From Caprimulgus europaeus (taxonomy: Eukaryota > Chordata > Aves > Caprimulgiformes > Caprimulgidae): a stretch of DNA of 64,000 nt. Positions within the stretch are counted from its first letter, which is position 1, and each line of letters opens with the position of its first letter. Location: NCBI GenBank assembly GCA_907165065.1, contig OU015524.1, positions 38,259,295-38,323,294 on the forward strand, given 5' to 3'. The notes under the pieces were generated by a model. It was not told the DNA's origin and did no database searches. It was given only the letters and a program-made list of their open reading frames with translations. This document shows positions 39,701 to 49,600 of the stretch, in pieces. A program made the translations under genes and the position numbers.

Positions 39701-41443
39701 AATAGCAGAGATGCCAGGATCACCCAGGTGCTCGGTTCAGGTGCCCCTCTGAAGTGCAGGGACTAGCATGAGCTGGCTGCAGACAGTCCATGAGAAGCAA
39801 CAAAAGTATCTGGAAAACATGGTATGTGCAGAGAGGTTTTAGGAAACGGGCAGGGTAATTTAGCAAAGATTGAAGTGGGACATAGGAAGAGGATTTTAGC
39901 CTTTTAAAAGGCAGCTGCAAAGAAGGAAATATTCTTCTTTATGCCCAGGAAGAAGTAGTACTTCTTATACTGCAAAAGGAACATTCAAAGTGTAAACTTT
40001 AGGGGAAAAAATAACACCAAGGATGCAAGCTGCAGAATTTCCTTTCTGTCTCCTTCAACATGGGGCTTGGTGAGGAAGAGTGGCCATGGGCCAGAGTGGC
40101 GAACCAGAAAATGTCTAACTCTGTAGAGCAATATGGTTGGGGATCCAGGAGTTTCTCGGGTTTGGTGTTAACTCCTTACGCTATCTTGTTACAGGTGGTA
40201 ATATCTCTCACCCAGAGTTTCTCACCCTCAGTACTTACTTGCCTCTTGTAGATGTTGTGATTAGCTAAGATGCAAAACTGATATCCAGGTTTTGTGATCC
40301 TCAAAGGTAGTGGAATTGCAAAATACTTTTTAGGGCCTGGAAAGAATTCACTGATGTTAATAATTTTAATTTAAATCTAATCATGGTCTTTCTTAAGTCC
40401 TTTTCCAAATGAAAATAAATGATTGTGAAAGTGCTGAAAGCCTCTGGGTTAGAATCACCTTTGATGCTTGTACAAATCTTGTACAAGATCCTCCTTTGGC
40501 GTGGCTCCACTGGCTTCCAGGTAGTGGGTTTAGCTTGCTGTTATGGGCTTTGAATAAGAAAGGTACCATGTTCTGCTGCTGAGTTTATGGGAAAGAACTT
40601 TCTATGTGCATGAGATGACTGTAAAAATTACATATTTTGTCTGTCGATGCAGGGGGGCTGTTCACCTACATTTCTGGAGCCAACTACTTTGGAGAAATTG
40701 TGGAATGGTTTGGTTTTGCCATAGCAACCTGGTCTTTACCAGCCTTTTCCTTTGCCTTTTTTACTCTTTGCTGCATTGGGCCACGTGCTTATCACCATCA
40801 CAGGTATCAAACTGTTTCTTGCCGTATGCTGCTTCTTGCTTTTGGAATGCAGTTTGCAAAATGCCAGGGAGGGGCAGAGGAGCAGGGCCAGGATTCAAGA
40901 CAAAATGGAAAGTTAATACTATGTGCAAGAAGTGTACTGGCTTTTTTGTGACTGGGTAAGGCACTCAGCTAGAGCCCCTGTTGAGACAAGTGGGCCTGAT
41001 AGTCATTTAATCCGACATTAATTACATCACTGCTTCTGCCGTGTTAAAGCCCCTTTTTACTGAGCCTTGTAAATGTGAACCTTTCCTAAGGGTTCCCTTG
41101 CAACCTCTGCAGTCCTTTGGAGTAGATATGTCTCATGCTCTGAATTCCTAAAATTTCTACTTTAGGTCTGTTAGAACCTTAACAGTATTATCAGCTTTCA
41201 CTTAATTAAATAACCTGGTGTAAATTGTTTCAGAATGCTCTTTTGCAGACTAGCACACAGGGGTTACAAAACAAAACAGTTTGGAGGAGTTTTAAGGTTC
41301 CTCAGGGGAGCTGTATTGAAACTGTGCAATTTCTTTGTATGCATGCGGGTTCACTCTCTTGCTTATTTTCTTTCAGGTACTATCTCAAGACATTTACGGA
41401 CTATCCAAAATCAAGGAAAGCCTTGATTCCTTTTGTTTTTTAA
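15017..41443 (+). CDS. SRD5A2: Steroid 5-alpha-reductase 2, five exons, complete
   Basis: Coding sequence is 15017-15300, 37473-37636, 39512-39613, 40653-40803 and 41377-41443, totalling 768 nt and 255 residues; the human protein has 254. The enzyme reduces the delta-4,5 double bond of testosterone to give dihydrotestosterone, using NADPH, and is a multi-pass protein of the endoplasmic reticulum membrane. Residues known from human work are kept. RLPAR and WFLQELPSF carry Gln56 and Glu57 at identical numbering. Tyr92 matches human Tyr91, one residue having been gained between positions 61 and 90. GMGINIHSD (158-166) carries Asn161 and Asp165. [12 protein letters not shown] (191-202) carries Asn194 and Glu198. 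The HHHR motif is at 231-234, and the C-terminus [14 protein letters not shown] keeps Arg247. All splice sites are GT-AG and no stop or frameshift interrupts it. SRD5A1 is excluded by the SRD5A2-type N-terminus and the YGKH and [13 protein letters not shown] motifs. Confidence 0.97.
15301..17331 (+). other. SRD5A2: SRD5A2 intron 1, 5' part
   Basis: Starts with the GTACCG donor. The first roughly 400 nt are still CpG-island DNA. From about 15720 the sequence becomes ordinary AT-rich intron. Long open frames in the GC-rich part on both strands follow from the scarcity of AT-containing stop codons and are not genes. Confidence 0.8.
17332..18056 (-). mobile_element. Probable solo LTR of an endogenous retrovirus, antisense in intron 1
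   Basis: A fossil. The 725-bp block starts TGTCAC and ends GTCACA on the + strand (TG...CA termini with 5 of 6 inverted match). It is flanked by CTGGG (17327-17331) and CAGGG (18057-18061), a likely 5-bp target duplication with one difference. An antisense poly(A) signal (TTTATT at 17437-17442) sits about 105 nt inside the left end, as expected for an R-U5 segment read on the minus strand. No gag, pol or env is attached, so it looks like a solo LTR left by recombination. The family is not recognised, and age cannot be estimated from a single LTR. Confidence 0.45.
18057..28599 (+). other. SRD5A2: SRD5A2 intron 1, middle part
   Basis: About 10.5 kb of intronic DNA with no exon I can support. 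A 103-codon open frame (18983-19294) is unexplained. The block at about 22140-22560 has the look of an old interspersed repeat, but I could not assign a family. Purine-rich stretches occur at 25800-25930 and 27430-27680. I saw no RNA gene. Confidence 0.55.
28600..29705 (-). mobile_element. Ancient CR1/L3-like LINE relic, minus strand
   Basis: The + strand reads as the complement of an old amniote CR1. TTCCTGACAGATGTTTGTCT (the 3' end AGACAAACACCTGTCAGG motif) is followed by AAACAACCCTGAGTCCTTCA and CATGTCACATTTCCTAGACC. Further on come ATTTGCCTTTTTCACAACAG, AAATGTAGTATTTTGCCGTT, ATCATTAATGAAAA and ACTAAGGTCAAGACATGGGA, all in consensus order. No open frame remains and divergence is high, so it is much older than the bird-type CR1 copies in this window. 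A TA-rich microsatellite (about 29000-29035) interrupts it. It lies in SRD5A2 intron 1, antisense to the gene. Ends are approximate. Confidence 0.72.
29706..31528 (+). other. SRD5A2: SRD5A2 intron 1, between two LINE copies
   Basis: AT-rich intron sequence. I see no gene, exon or recognisable transposon here. Confidence 0.6.
31529..31972 (+). mobile_element. CR1 LINE 3' fragment in intron 1
   Basis: A short 5'-truncated bird-type CR1. It starts in the GAGCATCTCTCTTATGAGGA region, passes through the TTGGAGAAGAGAAAACTGAG and AGGGTGATGGAGCACTGGAA segments, and ends GATGATCTCCAGGGGTCCC, TTCCAACCCCGACC and two ATTCTGTG units before ATCATTC. The plus strand still encodes [23 protein letters not shown] and HWNRLP of the ORF2 C-terminus. 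It lies in sense orientation within SRD5A2 intron 1. Confidence 0.92.
31973..37472 (+). other. SRD5A2: SRD5A2 intron 1, 3' part
   Basis: Intronic DNA up to the acceptor TTTGTTTTCTTATCTACCTTAG (pyrimidine-rich tract, AG at 37471-37472). A relatively GC-rich block at about 33720-34260 stands out from its AT-rich surroundings, but I cannot assign it to a family. A 25-bp tandem duplication lies at 36801-36850. Confidence 0.6.
36801..36850. repeat. 25-bp tandem duplication
   Basis: Two adjacent 25-bp units (36801-36825 and 36826-36850), each of the form GGCTGGGAGAGGGGATTACA plus CCTGA, differ at two positions. With only two units it looks like a recent local slippage or duplication event. Confidence 0.9.
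37473..37636 (+). CDS. SRD5A2: SRD5A2 coding exon 2
   Basis: 164 nt encoding the end of codon 95 to the first base of codon 150. It reads [20 protein letters not shown] and continues to [16 protein letters not shown] and CTDIRF, matching human residues around TFVYSLLNRGRPYP to DIRFS. The acceptor is TTAG at 37469-37472 and the donor GTAATT at 37637. It contains part of the second to fourth membrane segments. Of its 54 complete codons, 26 end in G or C, against all 94 in exon 1. Confidence 0.97.
37637..39511 (+). other. SRD5A2: SRD5A2 intron 2
   Basis: 1875 nt, from donor GTAATT to acceptor TTATTAG (AG at 39510-39511). It contains an oligo-T run (37801-37814). I recognise no transposon or RNA gene in it. 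Confidence 0.85.
39512..39613 (+). CDS. SRD5A2: SRD5A2 coding exon 3
   Basis: 102 nt encoding [20 protein letters not shown] then [14 protein letters not shown]. The GMGINIHSD and LRKPGE motifs are signatures of the 5-alpha-reductase C-terminal domain and take part in NADPH binding. The donor GTATAT follows at 39614. The size is the same as I recall for human exon 3. Confidence 0.97.
39614..40652 (+). other. SRD5A2: SRD5A2 intron 3
   Basis: 1039 nt, from donor GTATAT to acceptor GATGCAG (AG at 40651-40652). Ordinary AT-rich intron with no recognised element. Confidence 0.88.
40653..40803 (+). CDS. SRD5A2: SRD5A2 coding exon 4
   Basis: 151 nt encoding [20 protein letters not shown], then the membrane segment [20 protein letters not shown], then [10 protein letters not shown]. 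It carries the conserved SGAN, GE and HHHR elements of the NADPH-binding half of the enzyme. The acceptor sits in a run of six G, and the frame requires the AG at 40651-40652. The donor GTATCA follows at 40804. Confidence 0.97.
40804..41376 (+). other. SRD5A2: SRD5A2 intron 4
   Basis: 573 nt, from donor GTATCA to acceptor TTATTTTCTTTCAG (AG at 41375-41376). No recognised element. Confidence 0.88.
41377..41443 (+). CDS. SRD5A2: SRD5A2 coding exon 5 with stop codon
   Basis: 67 nt encoding the C-terminus [21 protein letters not shown] and the TAA stop at 41441-41443. The human C-terminus is [20 protein letters not shown], so this end is almost unchanged. The basic [11 protein letters not shown] tail is the hallmark of the family's C-terminus. 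Confidence 0.97.
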
Positions 41444-42177
41444 TGACTGAAATGTCGACTCTGTTTTCTGTTTTTATAGGGCTTTTTTCAATTCCTAGTT
41501 TTAATGTTAGGTCTGACTATAATTAATTGTACAAATTATAACCTGGGGTTGTAACAGGCAAGGAGGTAATTTGGAACTGAAGTTCTTGTTTTAAATTACA
41601 GGGGAAATTGCAGATAGCTGTGGGCAAAGGGATTCCCCAAACAATACATTTCCTTGTCAGTGGAGTTCTGACATCAGAGAAAAAGCATTGGCTAAAAACT
41701 GATGCAGAAAACTAGAAAGTTAGCCCATGATTTCAGAGAAAGTCTTCAGCAGCCACTCCAATTTATAGCACTTCTGCAGCTGCTTCTTCCTGCCTCCATG
41801 TGTAGTACATGTGCCCTCACTCTGCCAGCATGGCCCTAGGTGTTGCAGCACTTTAAACTGGAGTAGGGGTCTTTTTGCCAGGAAAATAATTCAGCCCATT
41901 ATTTTTCATCTAAAAGCAAGCTCAGCTCCCAAAATAATAATAATGCAACAAGAGGATACTTGTGCTGGCACAGGGACGATGCGAAGTACATGGAGATGGA
42001 AGTATTTAAGCTGACACTCACAAGCCTAATATCTGTGTTCCTTCTGTAAGCAATATTCTCCTCACTGTCAGATGATTAATCTTCAGCCATCAGGAGTTTT
42101 TTTTAAATTTACTTTGTTAAAGCAATTGCAGCTCCATTAGGATATTTTTTCTTTTGCAAATCTAGAGCTCTTTTCAG

Positions 42178-42183
42178 AATAAA
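42178..42183 (+). terminator. SRD5A2: Candidate poly(A) signal 1 of SRD5A2
   Basis: AATAAA about 735 nt after the stop codon, followed by a run of A and then a TTGTTATT segment. Confidence 0.4.
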
Positions 42184-42260
42184 AAAATGTCCACTCAAAA
42201 ACACCCAGTTGTTATTCATAAAAAGACTTGAGATGGTGATGGATGACAAAAATCACAACA

Positions 42261-42266
42261 AATAAA
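42261..42266 (+). terminator. SRD5A2: Candidate poly(A) signal 2 of SRD5A2
   Basis: AATAAA about 820 nt after the stop. TCTGTGTTGAAGAAAATGTT follows, a plausible GT/T-rich downstream element. Preferred among the three. Confidence 0.45.
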
Positions 42267-42620
42267 AATCTCTGTGTTGAAGAAAATGTTTTCTAACACT
42301 GGCAGTACCTTTTGTCTATGGAGAACATTTTCAGGTACTCATATCAGGAAATGATACAGAGATATTATTGAATCTTCACAAAAACACAGGATATCTCAAT
42401 TTCAGAATATAGTTAGGAATTTTCCCAAAAATATCATTAACCCAAATAGGAAGAGATGTCCACATCCACATAGCTGCTAATTGTGTTAGTTACCCTTTTA
42501 GAGCACAAAATCCTGCCAAGAATTATGCTGAGTAGCTGGAAAAACCAGACTGCACATGCTAAACATACTACGTGCTGCTGGAGTAACCTGGTTGACTGTA
42601 CACAGTTTTCTCCAAAACAC

Positions 42621-42626
42621 AATAAA
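42621..42626 (+). terminator. SRD5A2: Candidate poly(A) signal 3 of SRD5A2
   Basis: AATAAA about 1180 nt after the stop. Downstream sequence contains GAGCTGTGCTAG and later TCTTTGTGATGT. Confidence 0.35.
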
Positions 42627-43630
42627 ATCTATGTAAAACACAGAGCTGTGCTAGCCTATAACTTACTCTTTGCAGAAACAAGTCTTTGTGATGTCGCTTA
42701 CCAAGTCCTACTCACGCAGGCTTCCTCCTTCTGGGCAAACCCTCCCTTCTTTACTCTTAATATTAATTGTCTCCACTGTTGGAGGGCAGAGCGGCCAGCT
42801 GAGGCTGGGTCCCACTGCACCAGTCCCTGTGCTGTGCACCGGAGAGTCGGACCCTTTGCCGTGTGTAAGGGAGGGATGAAATAAGGCGCAAGCGGAATTG
42901 TCATTGCATGGGCTGTGAATTTCACATCAGCACCACAAACGTATTTTCCTTTTGTTTCCTTATTTAAATCCTCCGTGTAGAAACACGCAGGGAAGAGAGT
43001 TGCTGGGTGTGAAGTCGGGGACAGAAAGGCTGGAGGTGACAAGGATGCTGGGTGGGAGGGAATGGTCTCTGCCCCAGGGAGCAGATGTTGGGTGTGAGCA
43101 GTGGCGGTGCTCCCCAGCGCTCCCTGCCTCAACAGTCTCTCCTTGACGATTCATCTTTGTTCTTTTTTACCCCTAAAGCCTCACAAGTGATGAGAGAAAA
43201 AATAGCCCGTGGCTGTCAGTGTTCATAGCTGCTGTGTCCTCCATCTGTTGCTGAGCCTAGGGAAGGACCAGGGACCAAGCTCTGTCTCACCCTTCAGACC
43301 AGAACAGGGGTTTGTGCAGACTTCTCCGTCCCTCCTACCTACCCCTCCTGCCAGAACAGGACTATTCCCTGCATTTATTTTCTCTTGCTTAATATTTGTG
43401 CCAAATGGACCGTTACTATTGTCACTATTGGTCCCGGGACTGGATACCAGATGCAAGGAGCTGGGGATCAGGGTGGGAGAACTGGCACTGGCCAGAGCTG
43501 GGAGCTGGCCTGCCTGCAGGCTGAGGGGACCTGCAGCCCTGTGCCCCTGCGCACAGGGTGCCTCAGGGTGCCTGGCAGGAGCAAGTCCATTCTCTCTGTC
43601 ACAGGCCTTGGACATGCTGCATGGAAAGGA

Positions 43631-43666
43631 GCTGCAGGTAGGAAAGAAGCCGCAGGTAGGAAAGGA
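43631..43666. repeat. 18-bp tandem duplication
   Basis: Units GCTGCAGGTAGGAAAGAA (43631-43648) and GCCGCAGGTAGGAAAGGA (43649-43666) lie side by side and differ at two positions. The repeat length is a multiple of three, so it keeps the unexplained 222-codon frame open, which by itself is not evidence of coding. Confidence 0.85.
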
Positions 43667-46600
43667 TTATGTTCCTTCTGCCCTGCTTCATGGCATTTTT
43701 GGAGAGCAGGAGCAATGCGTGTGCTTTAAACCCCCCCAAGCAACGACTGCAGTTAATAGTGATGGAGAGGAGACACAGGCTCTCCCTTGCATGGAGTTCC
43801 TCCATGGGGCTGGTGGCTGCCACCTCCCCTGTGGGGACACACCCTGGACAGCACACTTTGGGGCACAATGCTGCTGATAAATTTGTTTTATTATCCCTTA
43901 TTTTTATAAGGAAAATACATTCCACTTATCTCTGAGAGAAAAGCACAGTGGACATTTTCATATCCCTCTGCTCAAGCCTCTGGAGACTATGTACACATAT
44001 GATTTCAGAGTTGACTGTAAAGTGTTTTGAAAAGCAGAACTTCTCTGACTTTCTTTGCCATGTCCTTTTGTTCTGCCAAAAGCTAACAGCATTTAAAAGA
44101 ATAGCTCATTCCTTTTCTCTCCCTTTTGCAATACTGTTTTTCTGTTTGGTTTCCTCCCATCATTCACATCTTAATTTTCATTTATCTTTGAGGAACGTTT
44201 ATGTTTGGGTGCTGTTCCCCTGGAGAGGGCCTTCCTGAAGACAGCTCTGAGTGCTGCTGCTCTGACAGAAAGACCTCTTTTACACGGAGCTCATAACCCA
44301 GCCTTCATCTCCACTGGCAGCCTGCTGGGAAACTTAATCCTTTATCCCCAGGACTCTTGTTAATTTAATTATTTTTGTATTGTTGGAGTGCTTTTTTCAA
44401 AAGCTGACTTTCCGTAAACATGCTCTATACTGCTGTGGTAATACACAAATGGCTTAATCATGCATCTGACAATTTCTTCTGTGAAATGCGTTTTCTGCAT
44501 CTAAGTGATCGGACAGGCCACTTATTGATATCAACATTTCGATATCTAATCTCTTCTGACAACCGAAAACAGAGTTAAACACTGTACAATGGGAGGCAAA
44601 GAGGAGAACAATGGCACTTGCCAGCCTTCATTCCCATCTCTATGTGCCACACACACTTCAGCCTTCACTTGGCTTCAGTCCATGCTTCAGATGAGAGGTC
44701 ACTCAAGACAACAGAAAACCAGCTCCAGGCAATGCAGGGCATTTGTAGCTATTGTTTTAAAGTACATATTTTGCATAATATATTTGCACAAAAGGCAAAC
44801 CTCCCAGTTTTGGCCCTTGAGTGACTGTCTTTAAGAAAAGTACTCATCTGGGAGCTGCACTCCTGCTCCCATTACTCTCCTGGAACACAAAGCCTCTTAC
44901 GCTTGGCCAGAAGCTCTGAATGTTTCTGCAGAAATGCCAAACCACAACATGTCCTGGGACCACAAATACCGAGGAACTCACCCTAGTTAGGTAGAGTGCT
45001 CTAATGGCTTAGCCTCAAGAATTCTATTTGGTACTCTTTGTAGTGTCACTGATTGACTGACAAACTTCAACAAGTTACTCACCGCTTTTGGGGTTGTTTT
45101 CCTTTCTATTGCTTTTCTGTGGAAATGGTCTTGAAGGCCAGGATTTGTTTTTATAGTACTTGGCAAAGCAGTCCCAAACTCAGTTTGAGGCCTGTAGATA
45201 TTGATAAAACACAAATAGGGTACAGCCTGTTGCATATTCTTTGGAGACAGAGTTATAATATTGCAAGATATTCTAAAGACATATAAGATATCCATATGCA
45301 CTGAAATACATCTTAAGGAGATATTTCTGAGATATTTCGTCACAGAAAAAGGCTAATACATCACCCATTGAACCTTAGGATCATTTGCTGACAGCAGAGG
45401 AATTGCCTGCTTGTATTTGATCCACTTAACAAATTAACAAAATCTTTTTAAATGCAAATCACCATAGAGTCTCATTTAAACCAAAGCATAGTCCTGAAAG
45501 CCTCATATCCTTTCTTCTGCCACCTCTGGGGTCCTCCTGAACTGGTCTAATTTCTCAGAGCAGGCTTTTCTAGAGGCGTCTCCTCTCAAACTCAAACACT
45601 GCATGAGTAATGTGATCTAGGAAACACAAACATCTGATACTAACTCAGGGCCAGGGCTTGCCACTTCCTCATGAGTAGTAATGCAGTTGGTGAGTATGGC
45701 CATTGAGATGGCCACTGAGCCACTCAAAAAGATGCCATTATTCGCTACAAACAGAGGAAACAAGTTTGATCTCTGTGGGAGCAAAGTCAGTAGGCAGGCA
45801 TCAAGAAGTGCCTAATGGTAACAGCTGGAAAAGTAAAGGAAGATGTTCAGGTCTGGTTCAGGTTTATGTTGCCACAAGTTCCAAGTGCCTTTCCAATAAA
45901 CCTGTCTTTAGTGCTACAAGTCTAAAAAGTAAAAGAAAATGACACAGTTTTCAGAATTTCATTAAGTTAGTCCCTTTGCATATTCAGAAGAGAACAGACT
46001 GAGTTTAACTGGTGCAATGATTGGAATAATCCCACCACCGTACCTTTCAGCTAGGTGCCCAGGCCTTTCCCGGCAGCAGAGTCAATGGAGGAGTCAATTA
46101 GCTCTTCTGGGTGGTAATTCACAACACTCAAGCTGTAAGCCTACAACCCACATAGGAAACAGGTATACTTAGAGGTACACCATAGTGAGCCCACATCCAT
46201 CCATTAATGGCACAAGCATTGCTTACGGTCAGGCAGGAGACAGCTGTGTTTGGCCCGCAGTGTTATTCCCAGAACCCGAGTTATCCTATTTGAACACTTC
46301 TATCAGTTCCAGCATCACAGGTGCCTGTCTACTTGACTGCTTTTCCCAAGTTTGTCATGTGATATTACACATAATATTGTCACAGACACCCTTCCCTACT
46401 ATACCAAACATATCATGTCTGTTTGGGCTGAAATTTTTTCACCTTGCATTGTTGCTGCCACAGGGAAAGGCTCTTCACTATATGGGGATGTGTTGCATTT
46501 CTATGCTGTGTGGTAAAGAGGAGGCTGCCGAGGGGTTCATTTTAATGGGTTCACAGCAGCCTTGCTTGGGTCTGAACCGAGTGTGGGTGGAGTGGGTTTT

Positions 46601-49600
46601 CCCTGCCCAGGTGAGTGGTGAGAGGGGGAGCAGCTCCACGAGCCCCCCTGTGCACCCACAGTGTGCCCACCAGCCCTCAGGAGCTGGCCACAGGCTCCCC
46701 CTGCCCACAGGGCACTGGGTATCACACCTGTGAAGAAGAGCTCTCCAGTAACCCTGGGAGAATCCTCATCCTCATCTTCCTCATCCTGCTGCTCCCAAAT
46801 AGGAGACTGCAACAGCTCAGGATGTAACACCAGAGCAAAGCCCTCCTCACCCAGTGCAGCCGGGTACATGTGCGCAGCCCTGAGTGAATCTGTTTTCAGT
46901 GATGGAAACTCCTGAAATGACTCCCGTCTCCCTGGCTAGAGAGCAGCTCGCAGATGATTTGGAAATCTGCCTCTGCCAACATAATATCTCTGCCATTTGA
47001 CCAGAAAATCTGTTTTTCAGATATCTGCAGGAACAGAAACCTGTCCTTTCACCAATTACTAACTTGGAAGGCATTCAAGTAGGGGAAACCAAGAAAATGT
47101 TGTTCATGGTGGATTTCTGGAAGTGTGGGAAGCTGTCTCCAGCAGGCCTACAGACAATTTTAAAACACCAGCAATCATTGCTCTTGGGATAAAAAGCTGG
47201 TTTGCAGGAATTAAAATATGGATCAGTTTGCATCAATGGAGCTGCCTGAACTAAATCCTCTCTTCTCTCTGCTGGGAATTTATAGCTGGCATTCTGGTAG
47301 TAAATAGAAAAATGTATTTGGGCACTGAGCGTACTAATCCAGCCTTCTGTGCAGCGGGGTGAAATCTTACCCTTGTGCGTCCTGGAAGCCTCTCACACTG
47401 AGAAATGTTTCTGGAAGTGTTAACTGAGCTATGCCAGGCAGTCTCTTACGTGTGATACAACTCTGGCTTCACAGCCAGCAACCTAGAGCCTTAGCCCAAG
47501 TGGTTATTAGCGTATCTGTAGACAGTCATAAACAGAGAAAAGTGGTGACTGTCCCAAAACTGATGGACTCCCTGGAGCTGTGCTAGTAACACCGGCCTGA
47601 ACTCAGGCTTGGCAACCAGTGCTTCCCAGCATGTCAAATGGCAAAATTCTCCCTGATTTCAGCAAGGCTCTGGTTTCACTTGTGCTTCCTCTGTTCAGAT
47701 CTATTAGTGGCCTGCAGTCAGTAATTTTCAGCACTGTTCCTACCCAGCATCCAGCCATGCGTTAGCCATAGCAACTCAGGCAAGCTGCTTTTCATAAAGC
47801 AATATTGCCATTTTCCCTCATTTCTGACTGAGTTGCTGTTTCACAGGTATTTCAGAATTTCCCCTCTGCCTACTTCTGGGGCTGTCAATGCATTACCTAC
47901 AAGGGGGAGTAGCACAGACTGAGTTTATATCCCTACACTTTTCCCTTCTTGTTATCAGAGTAATGCTTTCCAGTCAGGTTTAGCCCCAGCTCAAGCAGAG
48001 ACTGCCACTCCTACGAGAATATCTGCCCTTCTGGCAAGATGGAGGCTAACCCACACAACTCTTCCTTCCTCAGCGCCCCATGATGGCAAAACCTTGTGCC
48101 ATTTGATCCAATTTGATTAACTCAGTTTGCGTTGGTTTCCTCTTGTTCACGTGCCAAGAACAACCTCCTTGGATAGTTTCCTCTCCTTCAATCCCTTCCA
48201 GGGTTTCTGAAGTCTTCTGAAATGCATGGTGTGTTGTTTAGGTCTGTGTCAGCAAGTCCAGCATCACCCTTCAGACCCCACCTGAGCTGGCAGTCCCTGA
48301 GCTGTGGCTCGGCTCTTTGAGGTTGGTGCCCTGACATCTCTTGCCACCCCTCTTGGGTTTTTCCTCTGCTGCCTTTAAAATGGATCTCAGCATTTGCTCT
48401 CCATTTGGAGGACTTGAGCTTCAGGCTCTCTGGGAAGCTGCAGTTGGGATTTTGCCAGCCTGGGAGATGCAAGCCTGTACCCTGTGTACCACCATTAAGC
48501 ACCTACCCAGCATGCAGCCTGCAATCTCAGATGGCAATTATAAGCCAGTGAGGAGAAGAAAATGAATGGGAGTTTCCTGCTCTAAAAGCAAGTGAAGTCA
48601 GAAGAGACCAGAAGAGAGCTGAATTTCCACCCTTCAGCAGGTCATGGAGGAGGTGAACATGGGGGGTGACTTCCTTGTGTCCCCTGGGAGGGACAAAAGG
48701 GTCAGCTCCTGGACTAGGGCAGGGGCTCTGTGGCAGGATCAGCTTGCTTGGGAGATCAGCCCAGGTCAGATGAGGAGCTCCATATAAGGTTCAATGACAG
48801 TAAGAAACAGGAAAGCTACATGCATGTGGCTGGGAAGGTCACTGGGGACTTTAAGGAGAGAGCTCAGGATGGCATGAAGGCAACAGCAGGGCCAGTGCTC
48901 CCTGCCCAGAGAAGTCATGCCCAGACTTAGCTCTTCAGGCTAAGGATGAAGGAGTACCTTTAACATCAGCTCTAACAGGTAGCAGTGGATGGCCCCACGT
49001 GTTCAGGGTGTCATCCTTGCTCTGAGAGTGGTGCTATGGTCTCTGAAGCAGGGTGATGCCAGCGGTCAGTGCTGGGCTGTGAGTTCCCTGGGACCTTGTT
49101 GGCCAGGGCTCTTTAGACCCAGTCTGTCTCTGACTTATCCCAGACTGAATGACTGACTCCTGGCTAGAAAGGCTATCAAGAAAAAGTTTACTAATTGGGT
49201 TTCCTTTATAAGGTGGGTTCTTTTGCTGCCCCCAAACTTACTCATTTCTTGAAATTTCTTCTGTTCTTGTAATCCAGGCATAATCTGGTTATATCTAACT
49301 AATCATTATCAGTAATCTGCAACTAATATTCAGTGAAATCAGTCCACACCTTCTGGCCAAGCTCTGGCTTTATGGGCCAGCTGGTGTTTCCCCAGTTTTT
49401 CTTGCTGTGAGCACATCTTGTCTGGGGTCTACTGACACTGCGTCACTGCTGCTGCTCAGGGGACATGACAAGCTCTTTTCCAGCCCCAGCCATCCCTGCT
49501 CCTCTGACTGAAGCAGTAACTGGGAGCTGAGTAAACTGGAATTTGAGTAAATCAAAGGAATGTTTTTGATTATTCCAGATGCCCTGGGCAATTAATATGT

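Larger units (their letters stand above)
41444..42650 (+). other. SRD5A2: SRD5A2 3' UTR region
   Basis: AT-rich sequence after the stop, with three canonical AATAAA signals. They are at 42178-42183, 42261-42266 (followed by a TCTGTGTTG stretch) and 42621-42626. The middle one has the best downstream GT-rich context, so a 3' UTR of about 0.8-0.9 kb is my best guess. The true end needs transcript data. Confidence 0.55.

Noticed and set aside
46185-46733. 182-codon frame as a gene
   Set aside because: No recognisable domain, and it shifts from AT-rich to Ser/Pro-rich sequence along its length. Overlapping frames on both strands indicate locally rare stops.
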